Source: Pantoea rodasii
GTDB taxonomy: Bacteria; Pseudomonadota; Gammaproteobacteria; Enterobacterales; Enterobacteriaceae
Reading direction: 5' to 3'
Length of the DNA: 64,000 nt
Assembly (NCBI RefSeq): GCF_002095465.1
Contig: NZ_MLFP01000004.1
Coordinates: 248,001-312,000 of the forward strand
This document shows, piece after piece, positions 41,657-52,759 of the stretch. Each line of letters begins with the position of its first letter. The first letter of the stretch is position 1. The notes beneath the pieces were generated by a model. The model worked only from the letters and a program-made list of their open reading frames with translations. It made no database searches and was not told where the DNA came from. A program made the position numbers and the translations under genes.

Positions 41657-44347
41657 ATGACAGATGTAACCGTAAAATCGCTGGCCGCCGAAATTCAGAC
41701 TCCGGTCGATCGCCTGGTACAGCAATTTGCTGATGCAGGGATCCCCAAGTCTGAAAACGATGCGGTGTCCCAGCAAGAGAAAGAAACCTTACTGTCCCAC
41801 CTGAATCGTGAGCACGGTCAGACCGGTTCAAGTAAACTGACTTTGCAGCGCAAAACGCGCAGCACCTTGAATATTCCCGTCACCGGGGGTAAAAGTAAGT
41901 CGGTGCAAATCGAAGTCCGCAAAAAGCGCACATACGTGAAAGGTGATGCAGAGTCTGAGCAAGCTCAGGCAGAAGCTGAAGCTGAGGCGCAGCGTGAAGC
42001 GGAAGAGCAGGCGCGTCGCGAGGCGGAAGAACAAGCCCGTCGCGAAGCTGAACAAAAAGCGCAACGTGAAGCCGAAGATAAAGCCAAGCGCGAAGCCGCT
42101 GAAAAGGCCAAACGTGAAGCAGCGGAAAATGACAAAGTGACAAATCAACCTACCGACGAAGTAACCAAGGCTGCGCAGTCTGATAAAGCCCGTCGTGAAG
42201 CCGAAGCGGCTGAACTGAAACGCAAATCAGAAGAAGAAGCGCGCCGTAAGCTAGAAGAAGATGCCCGCCGCGTAGCAGAAGAATCTAAGCGCCTGGCTGA
42301 AGAGAAAGCCGTTGAATGGGCAAAACCTGAGGAAGAAGATAAGGGCGACTATCACGTCACCACTTCAACTCATGCCCGTCAGGCCGAAGACGAGAACGAT
42401 CGTCAAGTCGAAGCGGGACGTGCACGTGCGCGCACCACGAAGGCTGCTCGCCCGGTGAAGAAAGGCAACAAGCATTCTGAAGCGAAAACCGACCGCGAAG
42501 AAGCACGTGCGCAAGTACGTGGCGGTAAAGGTGGCAAACATCGTAAGCCAAGCACCCTGCAGCAAGGCTTCAACAAGCCTGTTCAGGCTGTAAACCGCGA
42601 TGTTGTCATCGGTGAAACCATCACCGTGGCTGAACTGGCCAACAAGATGGCGATCAAAGGTTCTTTGGTCATCAAAGCGATGATGAAGATGGGCGCGATG
42701 GCGACCATCAACCAGGTTATCGACCAGGAAACTGCTCAGATGGTCGCGGAAGAAATGGGTCACAAAGTGATCCTGCGCCGTGAGAATGAGCTGGAAGAGG
42801 CGGTAATGGACGATCGTGACACTGATGCTGCGCAGGAAGCTCGCGCGCCAGTGGTGACCATTATGGGCCACGTCGACCACGGTAAAACCTCTCTGCTGGA
42901 TTACATCCGCTCAACCAAAGTCGCTTCAGGCGAGGCTGGCGGTATTACACAGCATATTGGTGCTTACCACGTTGAGACCGACAACGGGATGATTACCTTC
43001 CTGGATACCCCGGGCCACGCCGCGTTTACCGCGATGCGTGCACGTGGTGCACAGGCAACGGATATCGTTATCCTGGTTGTTGCTGCAGATGATGGCGTGA
43101 TGCCTCAGACCATCGAAGCTATCCAGCACGCGAAAGCAGCCGGTGTGCCAGTGGTTGTAGCGGTCAACAAAGTTGATAAGCCTGATGCCGATCCAGATCG
43201 TGTTAAGAACGAACTGACTCAATACGGAATTCTTCCGGAAGAGTGGGGCGGCGAAAACATGTTCGTTAACGTCTCTGCGAAAGCGGGTACCGGTATCGAT
43301 GACCTGTTGAACGCGATTCTGCTGCAAGCAGAAGTGCTGGAACTCTCCGCTATCCGTGAAGGTATGGCGAGCGGCGTGGTTATCGAATCGTTCCTCGACA
43401 AAGGTCGTGGTCCGGTTGCTACCGTGCTGGTGCGTGAAGGTACGCTGAACAAAGGCGATATCGTGCTGTGCGGCTTCGAATACGGCCGTGTCCGTGCGAT
43501 GCGTGACGAACTGGGTCGTGAAGTGCTGGAAGCGGGTCCATCCATTCCAGTGGAAATCCTCGGTCTGTCTGGTGTGCCAGCAGCGGGTGATGAAGCGACA
43601 GTCGTACGTGACGAGAAGAAAGCGCGTGAAGTTGCACTGTATCGTCAGGGCAAATTCCGTGAAGTGAAGCTGGCGCGTCAGCAGAAGTCGAAGTTGGAGA
43701 ACATGTTCGCCAACATGACCGAAGGCGAAGTGTCCGAGCTGAACATCGTGCTGAAGTCCGACGTACAGGGTTCTGTCGAAGCGATCTCCGATTCTCTGCT
43801 GAAACTCTCTACCGACGAAGTGAAGGTGAGAATTATCGGTTCGGGCGTGGGCGGTATCACTGAAACCGACGCCACCCTGGCTGCAGCGTCTAACGCAATC
43901 ATCCTCGGCTTCAACGTCCGTGCTGATGCTTCTGCGCGTCGCGTGATTGACGCTGAAAGCGTTGACCTGCGTTACTACTCCGTCATCTATAATCTGATCG
44001 ACGAAGTGAAAGCGGCGATGAGCGGTATGTTGGCGCCTGAGTTCAAACAGCAGATTATTGGTCTGGCCGAAGTCCGTGACGTATTTAAGTCACCGAAATT
44101 TGGCGCCATTGCCGGCTGTATGGTTACCGAAGGCAACATCAAACGTCACAACCCGATTCGCGTACTGCGCGACAACGTGGTGATTTACGAAGGCGAGCTG
44201 GAATCTCTGCGTCGCTTTAAAGACGATGTCAACGAAGTGCGTAATGGCATGGAGTGTGGTATCGGCGTGAAGAACTACAATGATGTTCGCGTTGGCGATA
44301 TGATCGAAGTCTTCGAAATCATTGAAATTAAACGCACCATCGATTGA
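41657..44347 (+). CDS. infB: InfB, translation initiation factor IF-2
   Basis: Protein of 896 aa (E. coli 890). The N-terminal domain is followed by a long charged helix of repeated Ala/Glu/Arg/Lys units (about residues 95-220). The GTPase has G1 GHVDHGKTS (about residue 402), G3 DTPGHAAF and G4 NKVDKPD; C-terminal domains follow, ending [10 protein letters not shown]. It places fMet-tRNA on the 30S subunit and drives subunit joining. It lies 17 bp after nusA. A conserved internal GTG (42137) probably yields a shorter isoform. Confidence 0.97.
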   Translation: MTDVTVKSLAAEIQTPVDRLVQQFADAGIPKSENDAVSQQEKETLLSHLNREHGQTGSSKLTLQRKTRSTLNIPVTGGKSKSVQIEVRKKRTYVKGDAESEQAQAEAEAEAQREAEEQARREAEEQARREAEQKAQREAEDKAKREAAEKAKREAAENDKVTNQPTDEVTKAAQSDKARREAEAAELKRKSEEEARRKLEEDARRVAEESKRLAEEKAVEWAKPEEEDKGDYHVTTSTHARQAEDENDRQVEAGRARARTTKAARPVKKGNKHSEAKTDREEARAQVRGGKGGKHRKPSTLQQGFNKPVQAVNRDVVIGETITVAELANKMAIKGSLVIKAMMKMGAMATINQVIDQETAQMVAEEMGHKVILRRENELEEAVMDDRDTDAAQEARAPVVTIMGHVDHGKTSLLDYIRSTKVASGEAGGITQHIGAYHVETDNGMITFLDTPGHAAFTAMRARGAQATDIVILVVAADDGVMPQTIEAIQHAKAAGVPVVVAVNKVDKPDADPDRVKNELTQYGILPEEWGGENMFVNVSAKAGTGIDDLLNAILLQAEVLELSAIREGMASGVVIESFLDKGRGPVATVLVREGTLNKGDIVLCGFEYGRVRAMRDELGREVLEAGPSIPVEILGLSGVPAAGDEATVVRDEKKAREVALYRQGKFREVKLARQQKSKLENMFANMTEGEVSELNIVLKSDVQGSVEAISDSLLKLSTDEVKVRIIGSGVGGITETDATLAAASNAIILGFNVRADASARRVIDAESVDLRYYSVIYNLIDEVKAAMSGMLAPEFKQQIIGLAEVRDVFKSPKFGAIAGCMVTEGNIKRHNPIRVLRDNVVIYEGELESLRRFKDDVNEVRNGMECGIGVKNYNDVRVGDMIEVFEIIEIKRTID
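42137..42139 (+). other. infB: Probable internal GTG start for IF-2 beta isoform
   Basis: GTG at codon 161 in the context [12 protein letters not shown] aligns with the E. coli IF2-2 start (KVSNQ...). The second E. coli internal start is an ATG seven codons further on; here that codon is GTA, so the gamma isoform start appears lost. This relies on remembered E. coli sequence. Confidence 0.55.
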
Positions 44348-44371
44348 TCATCATTTGATGTGTTGCAATTT

Positions 44372-44390
44372 GGGAGGCCTATGGCCTCCC
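44372..44390 (+). other. Hairpin between infB and rbfA
   Basis: GGGAGGCC/GGCCTCCC stem with a three-base loop in the 65-bp gap, followed by AT-rich sequence without a T-run. It could attenuate or act as a processing site between infB and rbfA. Confidence 0.6.
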
Positions 44391-44412
44391 GAATTATTTG
44401 GGAGAAAGACAA

Positions 44413-44820
44413 ATGGCAAAAGAATTTGGCCGCCCACAGCGCGTATCTCAGGAACTGCAAAAAGAAATCGCAATTATCCTGCAGCGCGAAATCAAAGATC
44501 CACGTCTGGGTATGATGGTGACCGTTTCCGGTGTTGAAGTGTCCCGCGACCTGGCGTATGCCAAAGTCTTCGTGACTTTTCTAAACGACAAAGACGAAGA
44601 AGCGGTAAAAAATGGCCTGAAAGCGCTGAAAGAAGCGTCTGGCTATATCCGCATCCTGGTAGGCAAAGCGATGCGCCTGCGCATTGTGCCAGAACTGACC
44701 TTCTTCTATGACAACTCGCTGGTCGAAGGCATGCGCATGTCGAACCTGGTCAGCAATGTGATCAAAAGCGATGTCGAGCGTCGTGGCGATAGCCCGGCGG
44801 AAGATGACAAGGAGGACTGA
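44413..44820 (+). CDS. rbfA: RbfA, 30S ribosome-binding factor
   Basis: Protein of 135 aa (E. coli 133). KH-type fold with [24 protein letters not shown] at the N-terminus and [18 protein letters not shown] near residue 95. It works in late 16S rRNA maturation and cold adaptation. The ATG at 44413 follows a GGGAG site. The stop shares one base with the truB ATG (TGATG). Confidence 0.96.
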   Translation: MAKEFGRPQRVSQELQKEIAIILQREIKDPRLGMMVTVSGVEVSRDLAYAKVFVTFLNDKDEEAVKNGLKALKEASGYIRILVGKAMRLRIVPELTFFYDNSLVEGMRMSNLVSNVIKSDVERRGDSPAEDDKED

Positions 44821-45764
44821 TGAGTCGTCCTCGTCGTCGTGGTCGCGATATCCACGGTGTGTTTTTGCTGGATAAGCATCAGGGCGCATCCTCGAACGAT
44901 GTTCTGCAGAAAGTGAAGCGGCTGTTTCATGCTAATAAAGCGGGCCATACAGGCGCACTTGATCCTTTGGCAACAGGCATGCTGCCGATTTGTCTGGGTG
45001 AAGCGACTAAGTTCTCGCAGTTCCTGCTCGACTCGGATAAACGCTATCGCGTGATTGCACGCCTCGGTGAGCGAACCGATACCTCTGATGCGGATGGCAA
45101 TATTGTCGAAACGCGTCCGGTGACCTTCGATCAGGCCGCGCTGGATGAGACGCTGGAGAGCTTTCGTGGTGACACCTTACAGGTGCCAACCATGTTTTCC
45201 GCGCTGAAATATCAGGGCCGCAAGCTGTATGAATACGCGCGTGAAGGCATTACGGTGCCACGTGAAGCGCGTCCGATTACGGTGTTTGAGCTGCAGTTTA
45301 TTCGCTGGGAAGGCGATGAGCTTGAGCTGGAAATCCACGTTTCCAAAGGCACCTACATTCGCACCATTATTGATGATATTGGTGAAAAACTGGGCTGTGG
45401 TGCGCATGTCATCATGCTGCGTCGTTTGCAGGTGGCGAAATATCCCATCGAACGCATGGTGACGTTTGAGCAGTTGCAGGCGATGGCGGCAGAAGCTAAC
45501 GCATCAGAAACGCCAGATTACCGTGCAATGGATGCGCTGCTGTTGCCAATGGACAGCCCGGCCGAGGAATTCCCGATTGTGAATTTGTTGCCTGCCGTGG
45601 CCGCCTATTTCAAACAGGGCATGCCCGTTCAGGCGGCAAATGTGCCAGCTCAGGGATTGGTTCGCGTCACTGAAGGTGACGAGCACAAATTTATCGGTAT
45701 GGCTGAAATCGCTGAGGATGGGCGCGTAGCGCCGCGTCGTCTGGTGGTAGAGTTCCCCGCCTAA
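44820..45764 (+). CDS. truB: TruB, tRNA pseudouridine-55 synthase
   Basis: Protein of 314 aa, the E. coli length. Catalytic Asp lies in [18 protein letters not shown] (about residue 48); [23 protein letters not shown] and [22 protein letters not shown] follow, with a C-terminal PUA-like domain. It makes pseudouridine 55 in the T-loop of tRNAs. It is translationally coupled to rbfA. Confidence 0.97.
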   Translation: MSRPRRRGRDIHGVFLLDKHQGASSNDVLQKVKRLFHANKAGHTGALDPLATGMLPICLGEATKFSQFLLDSDKRYRVIARLGERTDTSDADGNIVETRPVTFDQAALDETLESFRGDTLQVPTMFSALKYQGRKLYEYAREGITVPREARPITVFELQFIRWEGDELELEIHVSKGTYIRTIIDDIGEKLGCGAHVIMLRRLQVAKYPIERMVTFEQLQAMAAEANASETPDYRAMDALLLPMDSPAEEFPIVNLLPAVAAYFKQGMPVQAANVPAQGLVRVTEGDEHKFIGMAEIAEDGRVAPRRLVVEFPA

Positions 45765-45796
45765 TCAAGACACTCACGTTTGACCTTACGGCGCAT

Positions 45797-45825
45797 TTGC
45801 GTTGCTATCGGGCGAAGAGTAGAAT
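45797..45825 (+). promoter_or_regulatory. Sigma-70-type promoter of rpsO
   Basis: TTGCGT and TAGAAT with 17-base spacing, about 75 bp before the rpsO ATG, and a GCGC discriminator. The AT-rich leader up to TCTGGAG would contain the S15 autoregulatory site known in E. coli; I did not fold it. Confidence 0.7.
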
Positions 45826-45898
45826 AGCGCGGCTTTTAAAGCGGGCTGCTGAATTAGAGATCGGCACCCATACATTCATTTTTTATCTGGAGTTTATT

Positions 45899-46167
<269 letters not shown>

Positions 46168-46250
46168 GTCTGAAGAATCTGATCAACGATGTAGCGCATG
46201 CAGTATGCAGAAAACCGCATCTGACGATCAGATTTGTGCGAGTTTCGCGA

Positions 46251-46277
46251 AAAGGGGGCCTTTAAGGCCCCTTTTTT
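46251..46277 (+). terminator. rpsO terminator
   Basis: GGGGCC/GGCCCC stem with a five-base loop and six T, preceded by A-rich sequence, 84 bases after the rpsO stop. In E. coli an equivalent terminator partly separates rpsO from pnp. Confidence 0.88.
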
Positions 46278-46349
46278 CGAGCAATCCGCAGCATTCCGTA
46301 CCAAACTCATGTATTGTTGCTGAGAGTGATCTTTGCTTGCAGCGTTTCG

Positions 46350-46404
46350 CGCGGCTAATGAGAGGCTTTACCGCATGGGCGGTTGAAGATTGTCATTAGT
46401 CGCG
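46350..46404 (+). promoter_or_regulatory. Long stem-loop in the pnp leader (RNase III/PNPase autoregulation site)
   Basis: Twelve-base arms CGCGGCTAATGA (46350-46361) and TCATTAGTCGCG (46393-46404) pair with one G-U, and an inner hairpin CCGC/GCGG sits between them. It lies 75-130 bp upstream of the pnp start, where E. coli has the RNase III-cleaved stem used for PNPase autoregulation. The 311-bp interval 46168-46478 otherwise holds the rpsO terminator and no ORF. Confidence 0.75.
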
Positions 46405-46478
46405 AGGATGCAATTAAAGATCGGTAAACCCCGGCGAGCCAAAGAGCGCTCTGCCCCTCGAATTTAAGGACTTTAATT

Positions 46479-48614
46479 TTGCTGAACCCGATCGTACGCA
46501 AATTCCAATATGGTCAGCATACTGTCACGCTGGAAACCGGCATGATGGCGCGCCAGGCCACTGCAGCAGTAATGGCCAGCATGGACGACACCGCGGTATT
46601 CGTGACCGTTGTTGGCCAGAAAAAAACCAAACCAAATCAAGATTTCTTCCCGCTGACGGTTAACTATCAGGAGCGTACTTACGCTGCTGGTCGTATCCCG
46701 GGTAGCTTCTTCCGTCGTGAAGGCCGTCCAAGCGAAGGCGAAACCCTGATTTCTCGTCTGATTGACCGTCCAGTGCGTCCACTGTTCCCGGAAGGTTTCA
46801 TTAACGAAGTGCAGGTTATCGCTACTGTCGTTTCTGTTAACCCACAGGTTAACCCAGACATCGTTGCCATGATTGGTGCATCTGCAGCCCTGGCGCTGTC
46901 AGGCCTGCCATTCAACGGTCCAATCGGTGCTGCTCGTGTAGGTTATATCAATGACCAGTACGTGCTGAACCCAACTTCTGATGAGCTGAAAACCTCACGT
47001 CTGGACCTGGTCGTTGCGGGTACGCAGAACGCGGTTCTGATGGTTGAATCAGAAGCAGAAGTACTGACCGAAGACCAGATGCTGGGCGCGGTAGTATTCG
47101 GCCACGATCAGCAGCAGATTGTTATCGAAAACATCAACTCACTGGTTGCTGAAGCTGGCAAACCACGTTGGGATTGGCAGCCAGAACCTGCTAACGATGC
47201 GCTGATTGCACGCGTATCTGCACTGGCAGAAGCCGGTATCGCTGATGCTTACCGTATCACTGATAAGCAAGAGCGTTACACGCAGGTTGGCGTCGTTAAA
47301 GATGCGACCATTGCTGCACTGAAAGCAGAAGACGAAACGCTGGATGCTGGCGAAATCGCTGACATCGTTCACGATCTTGAGAAGAGTGTTGTACGTAGCC
47401 GTATCATTCGTGGTGAGCCACGTATCGATGGCCGCGAAAAAGACATGATCCGTGGTCTGGATGTGCGTACTGGCGTGCTGCCACGTACTCACGGCTCTTC
47501 TTTGTTCACCCGTGGTGAAACGCAGGCACTGGTTACCGCAACACTGGGTACCGCACGTGACGCGCAGAACCTGGATGAGCTGATGGGCGAGCGTACTGAT
47601 AGCTTCCTGTTCCACTACAACTTCCCTCCATACTCAGTGGGCGAAACCGGTATGGTTGGCTCACCGAAGCGTCGTGAGATTGGTCACGGTCGTTTGGCGA
47701 AGCGCGGTGTGTTGGCAGTGATGCCTAAGCAGGAAGATTTCCCGTACACCATTCGTGTGGTGTCAGAAATCACTGAATCAAACGGTTCTTCTTCTATGGC
47801 TTCCGTGTGTGGTGCTTCTCTGGCACTGATGGATGCAGGCGTACCGATCAAGGCAGCTGTTGCGGGTATCGCAATGGGCCTGGTGAAAGAAGACGAAAAC
47901 TTCGTGGTTCTGTCTGACATTCTGGGCGATGAAGATCACCTGGGCGATATGGACTTCAAAGTGGCGGGTAGCCGCGACGGTATCACTGCCCTGCAGATGG
48001 ATATCAAAATTGAAGGTATCACCCGTGAGATCATGCAGGTTGCACTGAATCAGGCTAAGGGCGCGCGTCTGCACATCCTGAGCGTGATGGAGCAGGCAAT
48101 CAGCACCCCACGTCAGGAAATCTCTGAGTTCGCACCACGTATCTATACCATCAAGATCAGCTCAGACAAGATCAAAGATGTTATCGGTAAAGGCGGTTCT
48201 GTAATCCGTGCGCTGACTGAAGAAACCGGCACCACCATCGAAATCGAAGATGATGGCACCGTGAAGATCGCAGCAACCGATGGCAACAAAGCGAAAGAAG
48301 CGATTCGTCGTATCGAAGAGATCACCGCTGAAATCGAAGTGGGCCGTATCTACTCTGGTAAAGTGACGCGTATCGTTGATTTCGGTGCCTTCGTGGCAAT
48401 CGGCGGCGGTAAAGAAGGTCTGGTCCATATTTCTCAGATCGCTGACAAGCGTGTTGAGAAAGTGACAGATTACCTGCAGATGGGTCAGGAAGTTCCAGTG
48501 AAAGTTATGGAAGTGGACCGTCAGGGCCGCGTACGCCTGAGCATCAAAGAAGCGACAGAGCAGAAACCAGCAGAAGAAACTACCGCTGCAACGAATGCAT
48601 CTGACGCCGAGTAA
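46479..48614 (+). CDS. pnp: PNPase, polynucleotide phosphorylase
   Basis: Protein of 711 aa (E. coli 711), starting at TTG with AAGGA eight bases before. Two RNase PH-like domains ([22 protein letters not shown]; second core with [54 protein letters not shown] with catalytic Asp residues) are followed by KH ([20 protein letters not shown]) and S1 ([22 protein letters not shown]) domains. It degrades RNA 3'-5' phosphorolytically in the degradosome. Confidence 0.97.
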   Translation: MLNPIVRKFQYGQHTVTLETGMMARQATAAVMASMDDTAVFVTVVGQKKTKPNQDFFPLTVNYQERTYAAGRIPGSFFRREGRPSEGETLISRLIDRPVRPLFPEGFINEVQVIATVVSVNPQVNPDIVAMIGASAALALSGLPFNGPIGAARVGYINDQYVLNPTSDELKTSRLDLVVAGTQNAVLMVESEAEVLTEDQMLGAVVFGHDQQQIVIENINSLVAEAGKPRWDWQPEPANDALIARVSALAEAGIADAYRITDKQERYTQVGVVKDATIAALKAEDETLDAGEIADIVHDLEKSVVRSRIIRGEPRIDGREKDMIRGLDVRTGVLPRTHGSSLFTRGETQALVTATLGTARDAQNLDELMGERTDSFLFHYNFPPYSVGETGMVGSPKRREIGHGRLAKRGVLAVMPKQEDFPYTIRVVSEITESNGSSSMASVCGASLALMDAGVPIKAAVAGIAMGLVKEDENFVVLSDILGDEDHLGDMDFKVAGSRDGITALQMDIKIEGITREIMQVALNQAKGARLHILSVMEQAISTPRQEISEFAPRIYTIKISSDKIKDVIGKGGSVIRALTEETGTTIEIEDDGTVKIAATDGNKAKEAIRRIEEITAEIEVGRIYSGKVTRIVDFGAFVAIGGGKEGLVHISQIADKRVEKVTDYLQMGQEVPVKVMEVDRQGRVRLSIKEATEQKPAEETTAATNASDAE

Positions 48615-48629
48615 GCGTTTACTGATTGG

Positions 48630-48654
48630 CCTCTCCCTGCTTTTCGGGGAGAGG
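48630..48654 (+). terminator. Hairpin after pnp
   Basis: CCTCTCCC and GGGAGAGG arms with a short loop, followed by TGTTT. A weak terminator or 3'-stabilising hairpin 15 bases after the pnp stop. Confidence 0.6.
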
Positions 48655-48743
48655 TGTTTGGATCATCGCGAGGGCGGGAATCCTTGTGCACAGCAGGCGG
48701 ATGACAGGATGGTTGTCCCAATGTTTGTATTCGGGAGTGGGAA

Positions 48744-49628
48744 ATGAAGCCTTTTTTGCGCTGGTGTTTTGTTGCGACAGCTATCACGCTGGCAGGATGC
48801 AGCAACTCCAATTGGCGTAAGAACGAAGTTCTGGCAGTACCTTTGCAGCCCACACTGCAGCAAGAGGTGATCCTGGCGCGAATGGAACAAATTCTTGCCA
48901 GTCGTGCCCTGACCGATGATGAACGCGCACAGCTATTATATGAGCGCGGAGTGTTGTATGATAGTTTGGGTCTGAGGGCATTAGCGCGGAACGATTTCTC
49001 GCAAGCGCTGTCTATAAGACCAGATATGCCCGAGGTGTTTAACTACCTCGGTATATATTTAACGCAGGCAGGCAATTTTGATGCTGCCTATGAAGCGTTT
49101 GATTCTGTACTTGAGCTTGATCCAACTTACAATTATGCGCATTTAAACCGTGGTATCGCCCTCTATTACGGCGGTCGATACAAGTTAGCGCAAGATGATC
49201 TGCTGGCGTTTTATCAAGACGATCCTAACGATCCTTTCCGCAGCCTTTGGCTCTATCTCGTTGAAAGCGATATGGACGCCGACAAGGCAAAAGTTGCGCT
49301 TCAACAGCGCCATGACAAAGCGGCCCGGGACCAATGGGGATGGAATATTGTCGAGTTCTACCTTGGCGACATCAGTGAAAAAACGCTGATGGAACGTCTC
49401 AAGGCGGACGCAACGGATAACACCTCGCTCGCTGAACATCTCAGTGAAACCAACTTCTATTTAGGTAAGTACTACCTAAGTCTGGGGGAGAAGGACGACG
49501 CGAAAGCGTTGTTCAAACTGGCGGTCGCTAACAATGTTAACAACTTTGTTGAGCACCGATACGCATTGTTGGAACTGGCGCAACTCGGCCAGACACAAGA
49601 CGATTTATCAGAATCTGACCAGCAATAG
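48744..49628 (+). CDS. nlpI: NlpI, outer-membrane lipoprotein with TPR repeats
   Basis: Protein of 294 aa, the E. coli length. A lipoprotein signal ends in the lipobox LAGC (Cys about residue 19), followed by Ser-Asn, which fits outer-membrane sorting. TPR units occupy about residues 60-170 ([55 protein letters not shown]). NlpI is an adaptor for peptidoglycan hydrolases and the Prc protease. It lies between pnp and deaD, as in E. coli. Confidence 0.95.
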   Translation: MKPFLRWCFVATAITLAGCSNSNWRKNEVLAVPLQPTLQQEVILARMEQILASRALTDDERAQLLYERGVLYDSLGLRALARNDFSQALSIRPDMPEVFNYLGIYLTQAGNFDAAYEAFDSVLELDPTYNYAHLNRGIALYYGGRYKLAQDDLLAFYQDDPNDPFRSLWLYLVESDMDADKAKVALQQRHDKAARDQWGWNIVEFYLGDISEKTLMERLKADATDNTSLAEHLSETNFYLGKYYLSLGEKDDAKALFKLAVANNVNNFVEHRYALLELAQLGQTQDDLSESDQQ

Positions 49629-49731
49629 CTGACGAACTTTTATTGCCTGAATACTTGTAAAGTCATCATCTTCGAGGTGAGGGCTTTTCTGTTCGTCAAA
49701 ACTTCTAATTTGAGCCGGTTCACACTTTTTG

Positions 49732-49788
49732 ATGAAAATGACTGAAAGTTTTCACGACGAGTTATGTAGACTGGCCGCCGCAATCTAA
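49732..49788 (+). CDS. yrbN: Small leader ORF upstream of deaD (YrbN-like)
   Basis: An 18-codon [21 protein letters not shown], ending 16 bases before the deaD ATG. E. coli has a small protein gene yrbN in the same place; the CRLAA core looks alike, but I recall that protein only imperfectly, and it is somewhat longer. It may couple translation into deaD. No strong ribosome site is visible before the ATG. Confidence 0.45.
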   Translation: MKMTESFHDELCRLAAAI

Positions 49789-49804
49789 GAGGCACGTGTA
49801 CTAC

Positions 49805-51763
49805 ATGACTGATATTCAAACCACTTTTTCCGAACTTGGCCTGAACGCCGACATCCTCGAATCACTGAACGGTATGGGCTACGTTAAGCCTTCTCCAATC
49901 CAGGCTGAGTGTATTCCTCACCTGCTGGCTGGCCGTGATGTGTTAGGTATGGCGCAGACCGGTAGTGGTAAAACGGCGGCATTCTCGCTGCCACTGCTGC
50001 ACAACATTGATCCAACCGTTAAAGCACCGCAAATCCTGGTGCTGGCTCCAACCCGCGAACTGGCTGTTCAGGTTGCTGAAGCCATGACTGAATTCTCTAA
50101 ACACATGCGTGGCGTAAACGTAGTGGCCCTGTACGGCGGCCAGCGTTATGACGTTCAGCTGCGTGCACTGCGTCAGGGACCACAAGTTGTTGTGGGTACG
50201 CCTGGTCGTCTGCTGGATCACCTGAAACGCGGCACGTTAGATCTGTCTAACCTGCGCGGCCTGGTGCTGGACGAAGCTGATGAAATGCTGCGTATGGGCT
50301 TCATCGAAGACGTTGAAACCATCATGGCGCAGATCCCAGACGGTCACCAGACCGCGCTGTTCTCAGCTACCATGCCAGAAGCGATTCGTCGTATTACTAA
50401 ACGCTTCATGAAAGATCCACAGGAAGTACGCATCCAGTCAAGCATGACCACGCGTCCTGATATCTCTCAGTCTTACTGGACCGCTTACGGCCGTAAGAAT
50501 GATGCGCTGGTGCGTTTCCTGGAAGCAGAAGACTTTGATGCAGCCATCATCTTCGTGCGTACCAAAAACGCCACGCTGGAAGTGGCCGAAGCGCTGGAGC
50601 GCAGCGGTTACAACAGTGCAGCCCTGAACGGTGACATGAACCAGGCACTGCGTGAGCAGACGCTGGAGCGCCTGAAAGATGGTCGTCTGGACATTCTGAT
50701 CGCGACTGACGTTGCCGCACGTGGTCTGGACGTTGAGCGTATCAGCCTGGTTGTTAACTATGACATCCCAATGGATGCGGAATCTTACGTTCACCGTATC
50801 GGCCGTACCGGTCGTGCGGGTCGTGCGGGCCGTGCGCTGCTGTTCGTTGAGAACCGCGAGCGTCGTCTGCTGCGTAACATTGAACGCACCATGAAGCTGA
50901 CCATTCCAGAAGTTGAGCTGCCTAACGCAGAACTGCTGGGTGAGCGTCGTCTGGCTAAGTTCGCCGCGAAAGTACAGCAGCAGCTGGAAAGCAGCGATCT
51001 GGACATGTACCGCGCACTGCTGAGCAAAATGCAGCCGGGCGAAGATCTGGATATCGAAACTCTGGCCGCAGCACTGCTGAAAATGGCACAGGGCGAACGT
51101 CCACTGATTCTGCCACCAGAAGCACCACGTCCAGCGCGTCGTGAATTCCGCGAGCGTGATGAGCGTCGTGATTCACGTGACTCTCGCGATTCACGCGGTC
51201 CGCGTGAAAACCGTGCCGACCGCGGTGACCGTGGTGATCGTGGCGAAAGCCGTGATGGTGCTCCACGTCGTGAACGTCGTGACGTTGGCGAAATGCAGCT
51301 GTATCGCATTGAAGTGGGCCGTGATGATGGTGTTGAAGTTCGTCACATCGTTGGCGCGATTGCTAACGAAGGCGACATCAGCAGCCGTTACATCGGTAAC
51401 ATCAAGCTGTTCGGTACTCACTCAACTATCGAGCTGCCAAAAGGTATGCCGGGCGAAGTTCTGCAGCACTTCACTCGCACGCGCATCCTGAACAAGCCGA
51501 TGAACATGCAGTTGATGGGTGATGCACCGGTGCACGAGCGCTCTGAGCGTCGTCCTGCAGGTGGTGGCGAGCGTCGTGGCAATGGCGCACCGCGTGGTGA
51601 TGGTGCTCCACGTGGCGAAGGCGCTCCGCGTCGTTTCTCTGAGCGTCGTGAAGGCGGTCGTGAGGGTGGTCGTGAAGGCGGACGTTTCAGCCGTGAAGGT
51701 GGCCGTGGCCCACGTCGTGAAGACGGTGCCTCTGCGCCACGTCCAGCACGCCGTGATGCATAA
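49805..51763 (+). CDS. deaD: DeaD/CsdA, cold-shock DEAD-box RNA helicase
   Basis: 652 aa from ATG 49805; a GTG three codons upstream (49796) is closer to AAGAGG. Motifs: Q motif region, [48 protein letters not shown]. The C-terminus has a DbpA-like RNA-binding domain ([23 protein letters not shown]) flanked by two repetitive Arg/Gly/Asp/Ser-rich stretches (about residues 445-495 and 580-652). It functions in ribosome biogenesis and mRNA decay at low temperature. A terminator follows. Confidence 0.96.
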   Translation: MTDIQTTFSELGLNADILESLNGMGYVKPSPIQAECIPHLLAGRDVLGMAQTGSGKTAAFSLPLLHNIDPTVKAPQILVLAPTRELAVQVAEAMTEFSKHMRGVNVVALYGGQRYDVQLRALRQGPQVVVGTPGRLLDHLKRGTLDLSNLRGLVLDEADEMLRMGFIEDVETIMAQIPDGHQTALFSATMPEAIRRITKRFMKDPQEVRIQSSMTTRPDISQSYWTAYGRKNDALVRFLEAEDFDAAIIFVRTKNATLEVAEALERSGYNSAALNGDMNQALREQTLERLKDGRLDILIATDVAARGLDVERISLVVNYDIPMDAESYVHRIGRTGRAGRAGRALLFVENRERRLLRNIERTMKLTIPEVELPNAELLGERRLAKFAAKVQQQLESSDLDMYRALLSKMQPGEDLDIETLAAALLKMAQGERPLILPPEAPRPARREFRERDERRDSRDSRDSRGPRENRADRGDRGDRGESRDGAPRRERRDVGEMQLYRIEVGRDDGVEVRHIVGAIANEGDISSRYIGNIKLFGTHSTIELPKGMPGEVLQHFTRTRILNKPMNMQLMGDAPVHERSERRPAGGGERRGNGAPRGDGAPRGEGAPRRFSERREGGREGGREGGRFSREGGRGPRREDGASAPRPARRDA

Positions 51764-51782
51764 GCGATAAAAGCTTAAAAGT

Positions 51783-51811
51783 AAAAAGGGACGCCGCGGC
51801 GTCCCTTTTTT
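51783..51811. terminator. Bidirectional terminator after deaD
   Basis: Thirteen-base arms (AAAAAGGGACGCC and its complement) with a two-base loop; T-rich on plus and on minus, so it can end both deaD and the convergent SDR gene. Confidence 0.9.
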
Positions 51812-51829
51812 ATGCTCGTAAAATAATCT

Positions 51830-52576
51830 TTACACTCCGCCTGAAATCAGCACCCGCTCACCGCTTACATAGGCTGACTCTTCCGACGCGAGGAATAGGG
51901 CAACCTGCGCCACATCCTCCGGTAACCCAAATCGTCCCAACGGCGTAGCGGCAATCAGTTTCGCTTTAACGTCGGGGTTCATCTTCTTCGCTGCCAGTAA
52001 ACCTTCCGTCAGGATGATCCCCGGTGCCAATGCATTGACGCGGATGTTACGCGGCCCCAGTTCACGTGCCAGACCTTGCGTTAAGGTATCAATCGCGCCC
52101 TTGGTCGCCGCCCACAAAACCGAACCGGGCGTACTACGCTGACTATTGAGGGCACTCAGATTAATGATGGTGCCACCGTGGGCGGGGAAGTGCTTAGCTG
52201 CCTGCTGACAAACCAGTAATGTCCCCAACACGTTCACATTGAGCTGTTGCTGCATTTCGCTGAGGCTGAGTTCGGCAAAGTCGCCGTGATGGAAAATACC
52301 CGCGTTGTTGACCACGATATCCGGTGCGCCAAACTGCTCGATGCTACGGGCGAATAAACGCTGCACATCGGCCTCACGTGAGATATCGGCCTGAACGGCG
52401 ATAGCATCGCTGCCTAGCTCGCAAATGTCCGTCACCACATCTGCCGCACCCGCTTCATCCTGGCGGTAATTAACAATCACGCGCGCACCGGCCGCCGCGA
52501 AAGTCATCGCAATGGCGGCGCCAATGCCTTTCGACGCGCCCGTCACCAGCGCGATTTTGCCTTCAAGTGCTTTCAT
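51830..52576 (-). CDS. SDR-family oxidoreductase with Trp at the catalytic Tyr position
   Basis: Protein of 248 aa, classical short-chain dehydrogenase fold: cofactor motif TGASKGIG (residues 13-20), NNAG (90-93), Ser141, and the ending AYVSGERVLISGGV. The NVNV and PGIILTEGLL segments are FabG/glucose-dehydrogenase-like. The active-site YxxxK is read as W155-A-A-T-K159 (TGG codon at 52112-52114), so the proton-relay Tyr is missing; activity as an oxidoreductase is uncertain. The substrate is unknown. It is divergent from an AraC-type regulator that probably controls it. The pair occupies the place of mtr in E. coli. The ATG at 52576 is chosen over an upstream extension. Confidence 0.88.
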   Translation of the reverse strand: MKALEGKIALVTGASKGIGAAIAMTFAAAGARVIVNYRQDEAGAADVVTDICELGSDAIAVQADISREADVQRLFARSIEQFGAPDIVVNNAGIFHHGDFAELSLSEMQQQLNVNVLGTLLVCQQAAKHFPAHGGTIINLSALNSQRSTPGSVLWAATKGAIDTLTQGLARELGPRNIRVNALAPGIILTEGLLAAKKMNPDVKAKLIAATPLGRFGLPEDVAQVALFLASEESAYVSGERVLISGGV

Positions 52577-52759
52577 TGTGTCTCTCCACCTGGGAATTCG
52601 GGGAAGGGTAAGCATGCGCTGTCCCTACAATTTTGCGGTAGCGCAATCCTGCAAGCTTTTTGCACAATCCTGCAAAAGTACTGTTCAGGGACTAGGCGCA
52701 GCGCGAGCGAAAGGCGAGAATGCTGACACAGTGATTTCTCATCACGGAGAGCGTAAAGC

